DNA of 64,000 nt from a virus. The position numbers and the translations under genes are program-made. Of the stretch, positions 47,827-57,363 are shown one piece after another (position 1 is the first letter of the stretch; every line of letters starts with the position of its first letter). The stretch is taken from IMG/VR virus record IMGVR_UViG_3300047554_000303, positions 27,621 through 91,620 of that record; one strand, given 5' to 3'. The notes beneath the pieces were generated by a model. That model was not told the DNA's origin, searched no databases, and worked only from the letters and a program-made list of their open reading frames with translations.

Positions 47827-48260
47827 TAAGCAGTGCCACCATCAATTGCTGCGACTAGGGTTCCAGCGGAAGTAACTCGGCCAAGAACAGTGCCAGAAGA
47901 GTTTTGTAGCTCCAGCAAGTTTCCAGACTGGCTAGCAGCTCCCTTTAGAACCAGAGGAACTACAGTAGCGGTGCTCGCAGTGATAGTGCTTCCGCCAGTA
48001 GTGCGTACAGCAGTGGTGTTTAGAGAAACGCCAAGGTTCTCAAGATTCTTGATACGGGCTGCTACAGTAGCAAAGCTGTCAGGAGTAGCAAACGTGCCAG
48101 TTCCCCAGCCGCCTGGAACGGTAGGAGTAACTCCTAGAGTGCTTTGAATTGCCTTGATTTCGTCATACGCGTCGTTTACGTCACGTGCGTAGACGATGTC
48201 AGTGAGGTCAATTTTATTGACAAGCTGAGTGGTAATCTGACCAGGATATTGAGCGGCCAT
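47826..48260 (-). CDS. Tail fiber/adhesin-like protein
   Basis: 144 residues. Helical N-terminus (VNDAYDEIKAIQSTLGV) followed by Thr/Ser/Gly beta-repeats ending GTLVAAIDGGTA, the usual style of a short trimeric fiber. One-base overlap with the 742-residue gene. Probably a fiber tip or connector. Confidence 0.65.
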   Translation of the reverse strand: MAAQYPGQITTQLVNKIDLTDIVYARDVNDAYDEIKAIQSTLGVTPTVPGGWGTGTFATPDSFATVAARIKNLENLGVSLNTTAVRTTGGSTITASTATVVPLVLKGAASQSGNLLELQNSSGTVLGRVTSAGTLVAAIDGGTA

Positions 48261-48317
48261 AAGGTCTCCTAAGTTCTACTCTATTTTCTAAGGTTTCCCG
48301 CCAATAAACCGCCTGAA

Positions 48318-48773
48318 CTAAGTCAGGTCTGGTTTGTTTTCCTCTGCAGTCATGCGGGCCTCAAGGCTCGTCACTCGTGTTACTAAGCTCTCAATTTCTT
48401 GAGACATAGCTACTAGCGTTGCCACTAGGTCTAACTCTGTTCTATTGCTAGCTGTACTACTTACAATAAACTCTTCTGCTAGTTGAGCAGTAGTAGGGGT
48501 TTTAATAACCACTTTCTTAGACTCTTGTCCAGGAACAGCGTGTACTGCAGACCACACGGGAAACGCAGGGTTGCCACCCTCAAACATCACCCAGACTGTC
48601 TGGTTTACTTTTGGAACTTCGTAGTCTGTGGTGTTATTCAGCATAGCTGGAGCCCAGTCAGTGCTACTAGCACCAAAGAGTTGAGGTACACGAACTTTTA
48701 GGCGACGATTATTTAGGGGGTCCTTATTATCGTGAACCAACCCTAAGTAAACGCCACCAAAGTTCTGCTCCAT
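48318..48773 (-). CDS. Baseplate spike protein, gpV/gp5-OB-like
   Basis: 151 residues. N-terminal OB-fold: YLGLVHDNKDPLNNRRLKVR, VNQTVWVMFEGGNPAFPVW, the hallmark of gp5/VgrG-type spike proteins. C-terminal 100-151 is a helical coiled segment rather than a beta-helix. Forms the central puncturing device below the hub. Confidence 0.8.
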   Translation of the reverse strand: MEQNFGGVYLGLVHDNKDPLNNRRLKVRVPQLFGASSTDWAPAMLNNTTDYEVPKVNQTVWVMFEGGNPAFPVWSAVHAVPGQESKKVVIKTPTTAQLAEEFIVSSTASNRTELDLVATLVAMSQEIESLVTRVTSLEARMTAEENKPDLT

Positions 48774-50656
48774 TAAGAAGCCCTAGTGATAGTTACTGTG
48801 TAGGAGGTGCTGTCAACAGCATTCGCAGCAAATACAACCACGCTGACTACAGTGGTTCCAACTGCAGTAGTAATTGACTTTGAGGCACCAGTAGCTCCGT
48901 TAATGTACACCGTTGCTCCACCGTTAGTTGTGGTGATTCCTACGGTAGTAGCCGTAGTTCCGTTAGGAACGGTAGCAGTGTAGTTCTGAATGCTGGAGTT
49001 AAATGCTGGAGACAGCGTTCCTACGCTAAGCGTCAAAGCGCTTGCGGTTGACACGTTAGACGCCTCTGCAACCTCTACGGAATCCAATGAGCCTGAAGTG
49101 TCACTGAACACGAAGATTTCGTTAGGCTCAGCAATCAAGATGTTTCTAGCCTCAGCATCAGACGCGCGGTGTAGCGCAATCACCTTGACTGAGTCGACTA
49201 GAGGAAGCTGACGTAGCTGGAACTCAACTTCTTCAGGGCGAATTACATCTCCAAAGTTGATGTTGTTGTAAGAGAAGATGGAAAGCAGTGCAGACTTAAT
49301 CTGTGACTCAACCTGCTCTTGAGAATACCCTGATAGCTTTGTGTACTCTAGTACCGTCTTTACAGGCACGTATGTCGGAGGAGCTACCGTTACACTTACA
49401 CCCAACTGAGTGCGGTTCTCTAGGAACTCCTGAACTCTGTCACGAAGGGCGTACCACTCTGCCTTTGGAATCAGGGCTGACTCAGGGTCCTCAGGGTCTT
49501 CTAAAGTAAGTCCTGGGTAAGTGTCCGTTGACGTATCACTGCTTAGTGGAGACACATAAAGCGTGACCGAAGTACGGCTGCTCGCCACTGCCTTGGCCTT
49601 TCCTACTGAAGATACTCCGAGAGTAAGGCTTTCGTAGTCAACCAAGCTGACTGCACGGTTCAAAGCAGTTAAGGACTTTGGTGCAAGCAATCTAATTGAC
49701 TCAGTTGACTCTGGGTCGTTTCCACCAGTAGCAACCTCGTTTGTGATAGTCACGCTAGCCGCTAGCGCAGCAATTTCAGACTCTGTTAGTCCTGGCGCAG
49801 TCTTGATAGAAGTCAAAACATTGCTAGTGATGTTTCCTAGAACACCGCCGCCCACTACATAGTCAGCTTTAATACGAGCATTAGGCGCTGGAATAAGTCC
49901 AGAGATACCATCGCCAAACTGAATAGAGTGAACGTTATCGGCGTCAATGACCACTTCAAATACAGCGTCTGTTGAGCTGTAGTCCGAAAGGTGGGATACC
50001 TTGTCCCATTCAATCCAGTCATTTCCAACTTCAATAAACACCTGGATAGAGTCTTCTACAACAGTGGTCTCAGCCAGTTCAAACTTCTGGCTAGGAGTAC
50101 CGTTAGATACTCCAATAATCTCTCCACCGTCAACAAGGTACTCTGACCGCAAGCTAATCTGCTCACCATGGCTAGCTAGTACGTTCTGAACAGTAACTCC
50201 AGCATCAATAGTTACGTCAGCAACAGTGCTAAAGATAACCTCTACTTGAGAGTCAGCAACAAGGATGTCTCCTGCTACCTGAGTTCCTGCTGGAATCGTA
50301 ATTGTAGAACCGCTGGTGTTAGTGATAGTTAGATTAGTAAGCGCAGTTTGGAAACCTGCAGGAGTGTAGCCGTATGACCTAGCGATGTTGATTACGTTTT
50401 GACGCTGCGTAGCTGTAGAGATAAACGACTCATTAGCTGCACGGTCAATGTAATAGCTCATTAAGTCACCCATGTAAGCAAACGCCTCAATGAGAGCCAC
50501 ACCGAAGTCAGAAGGGTCATCTCCCCGCCAACGGCTAGATGCTTCGACAGACTCCAGACGAGCCTGGACTCTTTCAATGAGAGCCGCTCTTAGGGAGTAA
50601 TAGTCTCTGCTGGTGTAGTCAACGGAGACTGGAATAGTACTTGCAGGAGTTGTCAT
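48773..50656 (-). CDS. Baseplate J-like wedge protein with cadherin-like C-terminus
   Basis: 627 residues. N-terminus FGVALIEAFAYMGDLMSYYI and ALTNLTITNTSGSTITIPAGTQ are typical of gpJ/gp6 wedge proteins. About 535-627 is an added cadherin-like beta-sandwich (LTLSVGTLSPAFNSSIQNYT and YTVTIT). Builds the baseplate wedge ring; the extra domain may bind sugars or neighbouring subunits. Confidence 0.85.
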   Translation of the reverse strand: MTTPASTIPVSVDYTSRDYYSLRAALIERVQARLESVEASSRWRGDDPSDFGVALIEAFAYMGDLMSYYIDRAANESFISTATQRQNVINIARSYGYTPAGFQTALTNLTITNTSGSTITIPAGTQVAGDILVADSQVEVIFSTVADVTIDAGVTVQNVLASHGEQISLRSEYLVDGGEIIGVSNGTPSQKFELAETTVVEDSIQVFIEVGNDWIEWDKVSHLSDYSSTDAVFEVVIDADNVHSIQFGDGISGLIPAPNARIKADYVVGGGVLGNITSNVLTSIKTAPGLTESEIAALAASVTITNEVATGGNDPESTESIRLLAPKSLTALNRAVSLVDYESLTLGVSSVGKAKAVASSRTSVTLYVSPLSSDTSTDTYPGLTLEDPEDPESALIPKAEWYALRDRVQEFLENRTQLGVSVTVAPPTYVPVKTVLEYTKLSGYSQEQVESQIKSALLSIFSYNNINFGDVIRPEEVEFQLRQLPLVDSVKVIALHRASDAEARNILIAEPNEIFVFSDTSGSLDSVEVAEASNVSTASALTLSVGTLSPAFNSSIQNYTATVPNGTTATTVGITTTNGGATVYINGATGASKSITTAVGTTVVSVVVFAANAVDSTSYTVTITRAS

Positions 50657-51078
50657 GCTATGTCCTCAGTTATTGGGTTGTTTCCAGAAAGGGTGGCGAC
50701 GCCGATAGTTACGGTCTCAAGCTCGTCTTCTCCAGGAAGGCTGTACAAAACCTCTACAGCAAGAATGTTCTGCATTGAGTCGTAGTCAATAATTACTTCA
50801 GAAAAACTTAGGGCAGGCAAAAACTGTGCAAACACTGACGAGATGTCCTGCTCAATTACTTCTTTTACAGCATCTGGAGAGTCAAATAGTGACTGCGGAA
50901 TTGCCGTACCATAATCAGGGCGGAAGACCCTCTCTCCCAGAGCTGTACCTACAGCTACACGGACGCGGTCTCCCCAAATCTTTTCCTGAGAAGTAGTTAC
51001 GGCCACGTTTCCAAAAGCATCAAAGCTAAAAGGTAGCGACACTGCGACAGGTTTTGGTGCGTTTGGGTTTACTATCAT
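50653..51078 (-). CDS. gp25/gpW-like baseplate protein
   Basis: 141 residues. VRVAVGTALGERVFRPDYGT (the GER...P.yG motif) and AVEVLYSLPG match the gp25-like family that initiates sheath polymerisation. Overlaps the J-like gene by 4 bases and the hub gene by 4. Confidence 0.85.
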   Translation of the reverse strand: MIVNPNAPKPVAVSLPFSFDAFGNVAVTTSQEKIWGDRVRVAVGTALGERVFRPDYGTAIPQSLFDSPDAVKEVIEQDISSVFAQFLPALSFSEVIIDYDSMQNILAVEVLYSLPGEDELETVTIGVATLSGNNPITEDIA

Positions 51079-52376
51079 TGTCTACCTTCTGACTTACTCT
51101 TAGCAGTCGCTTTCCAACGAGTTGGAGTTCTTAAAAACCCTTGGTTTCCCTGCTTAATAATTCGGGTATTTGACCGAAGAGCGGTTGCTCCCTTTAAAGC
51201 TGAGCCTGCTCTTGGTGTGTTATCCACAATGGCTTTTTTCAAGTTTACCGTTCCAGCTAAGCTTGGAGTGGCTGTTCTATAAAGGGTTGTTAAGTTAGGT
51301 CCCGAACCATCGGTGAGCAAAAGAAGCTGAGCTTTGTACTCTCCGCTAATAACAAACTTGTGCACCACTTCAGAAATCATCCAGTAGCCGTCACCTAGTT
51401 GGTTTGTTCCTTCAACGTATACAGGATAGAACGGCTGCATACGAGGGTCACCTTGCGCCAAAGCCTTTGCTGGTAAAGAGAACTGAGAGAGCAATGCAGC
51501 TCCTGCTGTTTTAGACTTTGCCATGTCACGAGAGTGCGCTACTGAAGTAGTCAGAGGGTCCTCAAACAGCACGTCGCTAACCGTCTTGCGAAGACCCTTG
51601 CCTACGTCTTTCTGAGAAGTTCTAGTTACAAACTCTTTTCCAGTTTGTGGGTTGACTCCTGAAGAAATTTTAGCGGTTCTAGTATTAGAGCCTCTTTCAA
51701 CGTATTCTCCGCTCATAACTTTAAAACTAAGTAAAGTACGGTCGTAACCAACGTCTGTAAGTGGAATGTCAGTGTCCCACATCTGTAATACAGGGATGTC
51801 ACTGCTTCCTACGTCCAGGACTTCCTGTGCTCTGCGGAAGTAGAGCCTTGTGCCTGACACAAACGCCACGCAGCCAATTTCATTTGCGTGAACCTGCAGC
51901 CACTCCCAGTAGCTTTCGCCAGTAATGGTGAGCTGAGAGTACCTAATCAAGTTAGGTACTTTGTCACCGATAAATGACAGCCCATTTTCAGCAGCGATAA
52001 TGGCTGCTACCTCACGGATAGTCTTGTTCTTAAAAATACGAGAAGCAGACTGCTTTAGTACATAAGAAGAACCAACGCATTGGATTCGCATAGGCTGATA
52101 CTTTTGGGGTGACTTTTCGCTGTCTACGATTGTCACGTAGCCGTACCAAACGTTGCTACGCTTCCCTTGAGACCACTCAAACTTAACAGGTACACCTGTC
52201 TTTAAAGTTGCGAGCCAAGACGGAATGTTAATCTCAAACTCCATAATCAAGATGTCGTGCTGACCTGCTTTTTGATGTAAGTCAACCAAGGAGGGCTGAA
52301 TACTTCTATTAGGTAAGGTCGGAAAAGACACCTTGTAAATAGTGCCTTTGACATCTTTTGCAATTCTTCTAGACAC
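51075..52376 (-). CDS. Baseplate hub protein (gpD/gp27-like)
   Basis: 433 residues. Beta-rich; MRIQCVGSSYVLKQSASRIF and TIREVAAIIAAENGL with VPNLIRYSQL match hub proteins, which bind the tube end and the spike. The C-terminal 90 residues are basic and disordered. Overlaps the gp25-like gene by 4 bases. Confidence 0.75.
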   Translation of the reverse strand: MSRRIAKDVKGTIYKVSFPTLPNRSIQPSLVDLHQKAGQHDILIMEFEINIPSWLATLKTGVPVKFEWSQGKRSNVWYGYVTIVDSEKSPQKYQPMRIQCVGSSYVLKQSASRIFKNKTIREVAAIIAAENGLSFIGDKVPNLIRYSQLTITGESYWEWLQVHANEIGCVAFVSGTRLYFRRAQEVLDVGSSDIPVLQMWDTDIPLTDVGYDRTLLSFKVMSGEYVERGSNTRTAKISSGVNPQTGKEFVTRTSQKDVGKGLRKTVSDVLFEDPLTTSVAHSRDMAKSKTAGAALLSQFSLPAKALAQGDPRMQPFYPVYVEGTNQLGDGYWMISEVVHKFVISGEYKAQLLLLTDGSGPNLTTLYRTATPSLAGTVNLKKAIVDNTPRAGSALKGATALRSNTRIIKQGNQGFLRTPTRWKATAKSKSEGRQ

Positions 52377-52644
52377 TTGGTATACGCACCAGACTTCCAG
52401 GGAGGATAGACAGAGGGTTAGACAGCTCAGGATTTAGGTCCATAATCTGCCACCAAAGCTCAGGGTCACCTAAGAACTTCAAGGAGATTAAGTCAATTCG
52501 GTCAGCACTCGTCCATGTGTAGTAAAAGAACGCACGCACATCTTCAGGGAATACTCGTCCAACCGAAATGGAGTATAGGTCTTTACGCGAGTCTAAGTTG
52601 GTTTGTAAAACGCCGTCTGCGTATCTGCTGTCTGAAAGAATCAC
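52369..52644 (-). CDS. gp53/LysM-like baseplate wedge protein
   Basis: 91 residues. FGF-type pattern with WWQIMDLNPELSNPLSILPG, as in gp53-like and tail-protein-X proteins that contain a LysM-like core. Overlaps its neighbours by 4-8 bases. Connects hub and wedge. Confidence 0.75.
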   Translation of the reverse strand: MILSDSRYADGVLQTNLDSRKDLYSISVGRVFPEDVRAFFYYTWTSADRIDLISLKFLGDPELWWQIMDLNPELSNPLSILPGSLVRIPSV

Positions 52645-54002
52645 TGGCTACCTCCTTGAGTAGAACCGACATCATTTAGGTCTGTGTTTGTAGTACCGAT
52701 TGCGTCTGCAGGAATACGGTTAGCTGTAATAGACAACGTAGTGAACAACGGAACCATACGCTCATTGAAAATGACGTGCTTAAGGCTGATGTTTGTTACA
52801 GAGATTACATAGCGCAAACGATTTCCCATGTGCAGCTCTACAGGTTGAGGAATTGCAAAGCCTAGGTCTGAGGTCAACTCATTTCCACGCAACCAGCTCT
52901 TGTATGAAACGCCTCCCATAAGAATCTTTAATAAGAACTCAATGTCATACATTGTGCCCTTGTTATAGATTTCTTTAAGCTCGTTAGGTCTGCCCACCTG
53001 GTCGACCAAAGGAGTACGGTCGTACACATCCAAGTAATTAACCCCGTCTTTACGGTAGTTGCCGCTTGGCTTTATGTACTTCATGTCAGGCATACGATTG
53101 ACCAACAGTTCAAACTGCACTTGCCCCAAAGCAGAGTACACGTTACTCAATCCACCGCCTGAAGCAATCAGACCAAGGTCAACTCCGCTAACACTGCCGT
53201 AGGTCATGCTGACAGAGCCTGGGTTGTAGTGGAACTGAAACATGCGCCTTCCCAAAGCGATGTTCGTACCACCAGACGAAGAGTCTTTAGGCTTAGTAGC
53301 TTTGCTGTCAGTGCCCGCGGTAGACGGAGGCACAAACGTTTGAATGCGTCCCTTAGTTGCGACTCCTAGACCCCAAAGCTTCTCTGCGGTTTTGTAGCTT
53401 GTGTCAGCTAAGTAGTCTCGCCACTCAGTAGGCTTACCAGGGGAATTAGCAGAGATGTCTTTAGTTTCAGCCATGAACTGCTCCGTGCCTCGGAAGTACA
53501 GCTCTTTACAGGCACTAAGGTTCATCTTTGCAGACTTGTCTTCCTTTAGCGCAGTAGGTTGCTGAGCGGCTGCGATTGCAGCAGCCGCAGTTTCAGCTTC
53601 AGCTACAGAAGATGTGTACTCTTTAATTAGCTTTGCAGTAGCTGCTTTTAGGTTTTTAATTGCCGACAAACGGGTGTACTGCGCAGTCAACTCTTTTTGC
53701 TTCTTTGCAATTAGAGGGTCATTTACGCCACCTGGGTTATCTTCCTTTAGCTGCTTTATTTCAGCTAAGATGACTTTAATTTTCCCCAGAACTAGCTTTT
53801 CTTCGGCTACTAAGTCTTCAAGCCGATTTTTTGCAGAAGCAAGCTGCACTTTTGAGCTGTCTACAGCTGGAAGTTGATTTCTAGCACGCCCATAGTCAAG
53901 TGCTTGACGAGGGTCTTTGACTACAAGTGCACCGTTATTACTGCTTGCGCTAGGGTTTTGGCCTGACCTAGTGGTTCTTGGAGTAACTCCACTTACTGCC
54001 AT
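52641..54002 (-). CDS. Baseplate/tube-associated protein with coiled-coil
   Basis: 453 residues. About 50-160 is a charged coiled-coil region; the C-terminal half has FQFHYNPGSVSMTYGSVSG, a motif seen in tube-initiation proteins of contractile injection systems. Located between the tape measure and gp53-like genes, fitting a tail-tube initiator or hub component. Confidence 0.7.
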   Translation of the reverse strand: MAVSGVTPRTTRSGQNPSASSNNGALVVKDPRQALDYGRARNQLPAVDSSKVQLASAKNRLEDLVAEEKLVLGKIKVILAEIKQLKEDNPGGVNDPLIAKKQKELTAQYTRLSAIKNLKAATAKLIKEYTSSVAEAETAAAAIAAAQQPTALKEDKSAKMNLSACKELYFRGTEQFMAETKDISANSPGKPTEWRDYLADTSYKTAEKLWGLGVATKGRIQTFVPPSTAGTDSKATKPKDSSSGGTNIALGRRMFQFHYNPGSVSMTYGSVSGVDLGLIASGGGLSNVYSALGQVQFELLVNRMPDMKYIKPSGNYRKDGVNYLDVYDRTPLVDQVGRPNELKEIYNKGTMYDIEFLLKILMGGVSYKSWLRGNELTSDLGFAIPQPVELHMGNRLRYVISVTNISLKHVIFNERMVPLFTTLSITANRIPADAIGTTNTDLNDVGSTQGGSQ

Positions 54003-54004
54003 GA

Positions 54005-56371
54005 CTATCTCCTACCTACGTTGCTCAAAGCAGCGTCTTCTTCTAAATATGACTTGACTAGTTCAGCTAGTTTCTTAGCTTCCATAGCAGAACTGTTGCT
54101 CAAGCTAACTGAGATGTGAACTGTGGGGGCGGTTCCTCTAGGAGCACTTGGCGTGCCGTACACAGCAGGCTCTGACGAGAGAGGTGAAGGAGCACCCACG
54201 CTGGAAGTTCCAAGTGCAATTGCGCTACCTTCACCGCCCACAGCAGCAACAGTGCCCGTAGCTGCAATAACAGGAGATGCTAGCGATAAACTGCCCCCCT
54301 TCATGCTGTTACCGACCATCTGAGAGCTTGTTTGGAAGTTACCCTTAACACCGCTATTAGAGACGCTAATAGATGGGACAACTCCGCTAGAGCCTTTGCC
54401 AAGCACCAAGTCTAGAATGTTGGCTTCAGAGCCTCTGGTCACTGCATTAGCAGTTCCGTTTCCCTTACTTGTGTTAGGTGCGCCTGTTCCTTGAATACCG
54501 CCTGCTAAAGAGCCAGGGCTTACCGCAACACCGTTCTTACGAACCTCAAAGTGCAAGTGAGGGCCAGTTACGTTTCCTGACTGACCTGACTTACCGATTA
54601 GCTGACCCTTAGTAACAGAGTCTCCTGGGTGAACTAGAGCCTGTGAAAGGTGCGCGTAAATAGTGGTGTACCCGTTGGCGTGCTCAATCGCAACGTACAA
54701 ACCGAAAGAGTGGTTTCCGCTTCCATGATGCGCTTTGCTAACAGTTCCTTCTGCAGCGGCGTACACAGCCGTACCTACAGGCACAGGATAGTCTGTTCCC
54801 TTGTGGTATCCTGCAGCCCATACAGAGCCTTTTTGACCATAGCTAGCAGATACGGCTGTAGACTCTACAGGCCTTTGGAATGCGCCTGCACTGGTGTCGG
54901 TAGTACCACCAGTACCTACACTGTTTTCTTCACCACCAGTAGCGTAGCCAATAGCTCCACCCACTAGTGCTGCTCCACCCATAATTAATGGAGTGAAGGC
55001 GTTAACTCCAGGGATGAAGCCAGCTAAGCTAGCGACGCTAGCAAATTGTCCCGCCATAGATAGTGCGTTACCAAGCTTGTTTCCTTGGCTGCCCTGCTCG
55101 TTTCCAGTTAGAGCCTTTACTCCCTCACCTGCAATCGCAGCTACAGCACCAGCACCAAACCCTTTAGCGCCAGTCATAGCTCTGGCTCCGCCCTTGCTAG
55201 TTGACGCCATAGACTTAGCGGCCTTACCGCCCTTACCGATTGCCCCAGCGCCTCTTGCTCCCAAGAATGAGCCTACAGCCATCTGAGCCACTCCACCCAA
55301 AGCTCCTAGACCACCGCTAGTAGCCCTGTCGCCAAACAAAGTCTGGCCCATCGCATTTGCGTAGCCAACAAAGCTGCTAGCAAGTTTGCCCGCTGCTTCA
55401 TTCATGGCTTCAATAGCAGGAGTAGCGTCATTGATAGCTTTTAAGTAGGTATCCTGAGCAGCCTGCATTGCACCAGTCTGCGCAGTGTTAATCTTGTAAG
55501 CAGATGTAAAAGGGTTAGCGTTAGGGTCGCTTAACTTTGACATGGCGCTTGGGTCAGACAAGTCCATGTTTACGCCTCGTGCTTGCGCAATCATGTACTG
55601 AGAAAACAGGTCTTGCTGAGCTTCGGTCATGCCTGAGTTACGGATTTCGTAACCGAGGAATCCACCACGTAGGTTTCGCATGGTTTCTTCAACGGACTGT
55701 TTCTTGTGGCCCATAGTTAGTCGTCCAGCAAGTTCAGAGAAAATCTGCCCTTGAGTCTTCTCTTTACCAGTAGTCGGGTCAGTAGTGAAGATTCCGTATC
55801 TAGACATGAAGTTTGCAGAGCCCTGACCAGAACCAAGTTGCTCAACTGCGGCAAATGCTTGGACAGTGTCCATGTTTAGGTACTTAGTAGCGTTACCAGC
55901 AGACCGTAGCATGGCCTGATAAGCCGAGCTGTTTCCAGAAACAAACGCCCTAGAAGCGTATGCTGCAACGTCAGCATCAGCACCAGCGTAGCTAAGGCCG
56001 CCAGCCAATCCTAAACTAGTGTTGCGTTGAAGCTGGGCAGTACCAATACCGCCCATACGAACGCCTGCAGTAAAGAACCCTCCCATGCGGCCAATGGTAG
56101 CGTCTACGGAAGGCATCATATTGAATGCGCCAACTGCCGCAGTTCCAAGGCCACTCTTTAGCAGGCCACCAGCAGCACTCATAGTGCTCATGTGGAACGA
56201 GTTGTTAGCTAGAGTGCTAATCTTTGCAAGGCTGCCAGACATGACGCCGCCACCGCCAGCGGCGTTATTGCCACTGCCGAGTGCCTTGAGGAGCTTGTCA
56301 GCTTTTTGGGTAGCCTTATCCAGCTCGGTGTTAATCCGAGCTACAAGCCCTATAGCGTCGTCTTTTGCCAT
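54005..56371 (-). CDS. Tape measure protein with M23 peptidase domain
   Basis: 788 residues. Ala/Gly-rich helical and membrane-like segments across 60-480 are typical of tape measures, which set tail length and may cross the membrane. About 510-620 is an M23/LytM endopeptidase (AAGYHKGTDYPVPVG, GNHSFGLYVAIEHANGYTTI, HLHFEV), so it probably cuts peptidoglycan during injection. The final 150 residues are Ser/Gly-rich. Confidence 0.88.
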   Translation of the reverse strand: MAKDDAIGLVARINTELDKATQKADKLLKALGSGNNAAGGGGVMSGSLAKISTLANNSFHMSTMSAAGGLLKSGLGTAAVGAFNMMPSVDATIGRMGGFFTAGVRMGGIGTAQLQRNTSLGLAGGLSYAGADADVAAYASRAFVSGNSSAYQAMLRSAGNATKYLNMDTVQAFAAVEQLGSGQGSANFMSRYGIFTTDPTTGKEKTQGQIFSELAGRLTMGHKKQSVEETMRNLRGGFLGYEIRNSGMTEAQQDLFSQYMIAQARGVNMDLSDPSAMSKLSDPNANPFTSAYKINTAQTGAMQAAQDTYLKAINDATPAIEAMNEAAGKLASSFVGYANAMGQTLFGDRATSGGLGALGGVAQMAVGSFLGARGAGAIGKGGKAAKSMASTSKGGARAMTGAKGFGAGAVAAIAGEGVKALTGNEQGSQGNKLGNALSMAGQFASVASLAGFIPGVNAFTPLIMGGAALVGGAIGYATGGEENSVGTGGTTDTSAGAFQRPVESTAVSASYGQKGSVWAAGYHKGTDYPVPVGTAVYAAAEGTVSKAHHGSGNHSFGLYVAIEHANGYTTIYAHLSQALVHPGDSVTKGQLIGKSGQSGNVTGPHLHFEVRKNGVAVSPGSLAGGIQGTGAPNTSKGNGTANAVTRGSEANILDLVLGKGSSGVVPSISVSNSGVKGNFQTSSQMVGNSMKGGSLSLASPVIAATGTVAAVGGEGSAIALGTSSVGAPSPLSSEPAVYGTPSAPRGTAPTVHISVSLSNSSAMEAKKLAELVKSYLEEDAALSNVGRR

Positions 56372-56372
56372 A

Positions 56373-56576
56373 CTAGCCTCTTACTAATTTTCCAGATTCC
56401 CTGGCTATTTCTATCCAGTTATCTCGTTCACGTGGAGACAGCTCTTTAATCTCTGTCAGGCTCCAACCTGTAAAACTCTGGGCAATTAATGCCCACTCTC
56501 GCATCAGTCGTTCGTAACTGCAGATACTAGAGTCGAAAGATAGCCCCAAGACTAATTGGGACCACAACCTTTCCAT
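56373..56576 (-). CDS. Tail assembly chaperone, second frame
   Basis: 67 residues. Contains MREWALIAQSFTGWSLTEIK and a charged end. It overlaps the previous gene by 50 bases in another frame, the arrangement of G/GT tail-assembly chaperones, so it may be made as a frameshift extension rather than from its own ATG. TTTCGACTCTAG at the end of the first gene offers a possible slip site. Confidence 0.65.
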   Translation of the reverse strand: MERLWSQLVLGLSFDSSICSYERLMREWALIAQSFTGWSLTEIKELSPRERDNWIEIARESGKLVRG

Positions 56577-57342
56577 CGGTTTCAGGGTTTGGCACGGTTA
56601 TGTCGTCAAATTGTGGACCAGGGGCTCGGTTTGTTAGTTCTTCGGTAATTAGCTGGCGGTCTGCAATTCCTAAAGCACGAATCTGCTCTAGAGAGTAGAC
56701 AGGTCCACCATTAATTTCCTTTACACAGTGATACAGCAAAATTGATGTAAGTTCAGACACACTCTTGTCGGAAGATGCTGCCATTTCCTTCTGAGCAGCC
56801 CCCGTAGGTAGTGCGACTACATACTCGTTCTTTTTGCCTTTAACTGTAAATCTGCGCTCGTTGATTACATCGGTAAGCAGTCTGTGCTTGATGTCTTCTA
56901 CGATGTTTACGGTTACGGACTCTACCTGTCCAGTAGAAGTGTCGTACCCGCTTAGGTCTACGGTGTCACCAAAGGTTGCACGGTAGATGCCTAGAATCAG
57001 TGCGTCACGGTCACCAACCAGTAGCTCATCTAGAAGCGACTCAGTTGCGTCCATGTCACCAATTTTTACTACACCTCTGTTGAGGATAGTAATGAGAGCT
57101 TTACCGATATTAGGGGCTTTAATAATTGCCTCTTCATCTCGGCCTGTAAGCTCTCGGACTTCAGCCGTGGTGATGACCTCCCCAGCGAGTGTTACATACC
57201 CGCCAGGAAGGTCAACCACGTTACTGAAAGGAACTTTTACCTCTGCCTTTTCAATGACAGGGGCTTCGTCTTGTATTGCCTGCTGAATTAGCTTGTTAGC
57301 TAGGCCAGGGTTTTGTGATGCTGATACGGTCTTGTTTTCCAT
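56527..57342 (-). CDS. Tail assembly chaperone, first frame
   Basis: 271 residues. NVVDLPGGYVTLAGEVITTA and DALILGIYRATFGDTVDL match the gp26/gpG-like tail-assembly proteins upstream of tape-measure genes in myoviruses. Acidic overall. It probably binds the tape measure during tail assembly. Confidence 0.7.
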   Translation of the reverse strand: MENKTVSASQNPGLANKLIQQAIQDEAPVIEKAEVKVPFSNVVDLPGGYVTLAGEVITTAEVRELTGRDEEAIIKAPNIGKALITILNRGVVKIGDMDATESLLDELLVGDRDALILGIYRATFGDTVDLSGYDTSTGQVESVTVNIVEDIKHRLLTDVINERRFTVKGKKNEYVVALPTGAAQKEMAASSDKSVSELTSILLYHCVKEINGGPVYSLEQIRALGIADRQLITEELTNRAPGPQFDDITVPNPETDGKVVVPISLGAIFRL

Positions 57343-57363
57343 TTAGTTCCTTACTTTAGATGT

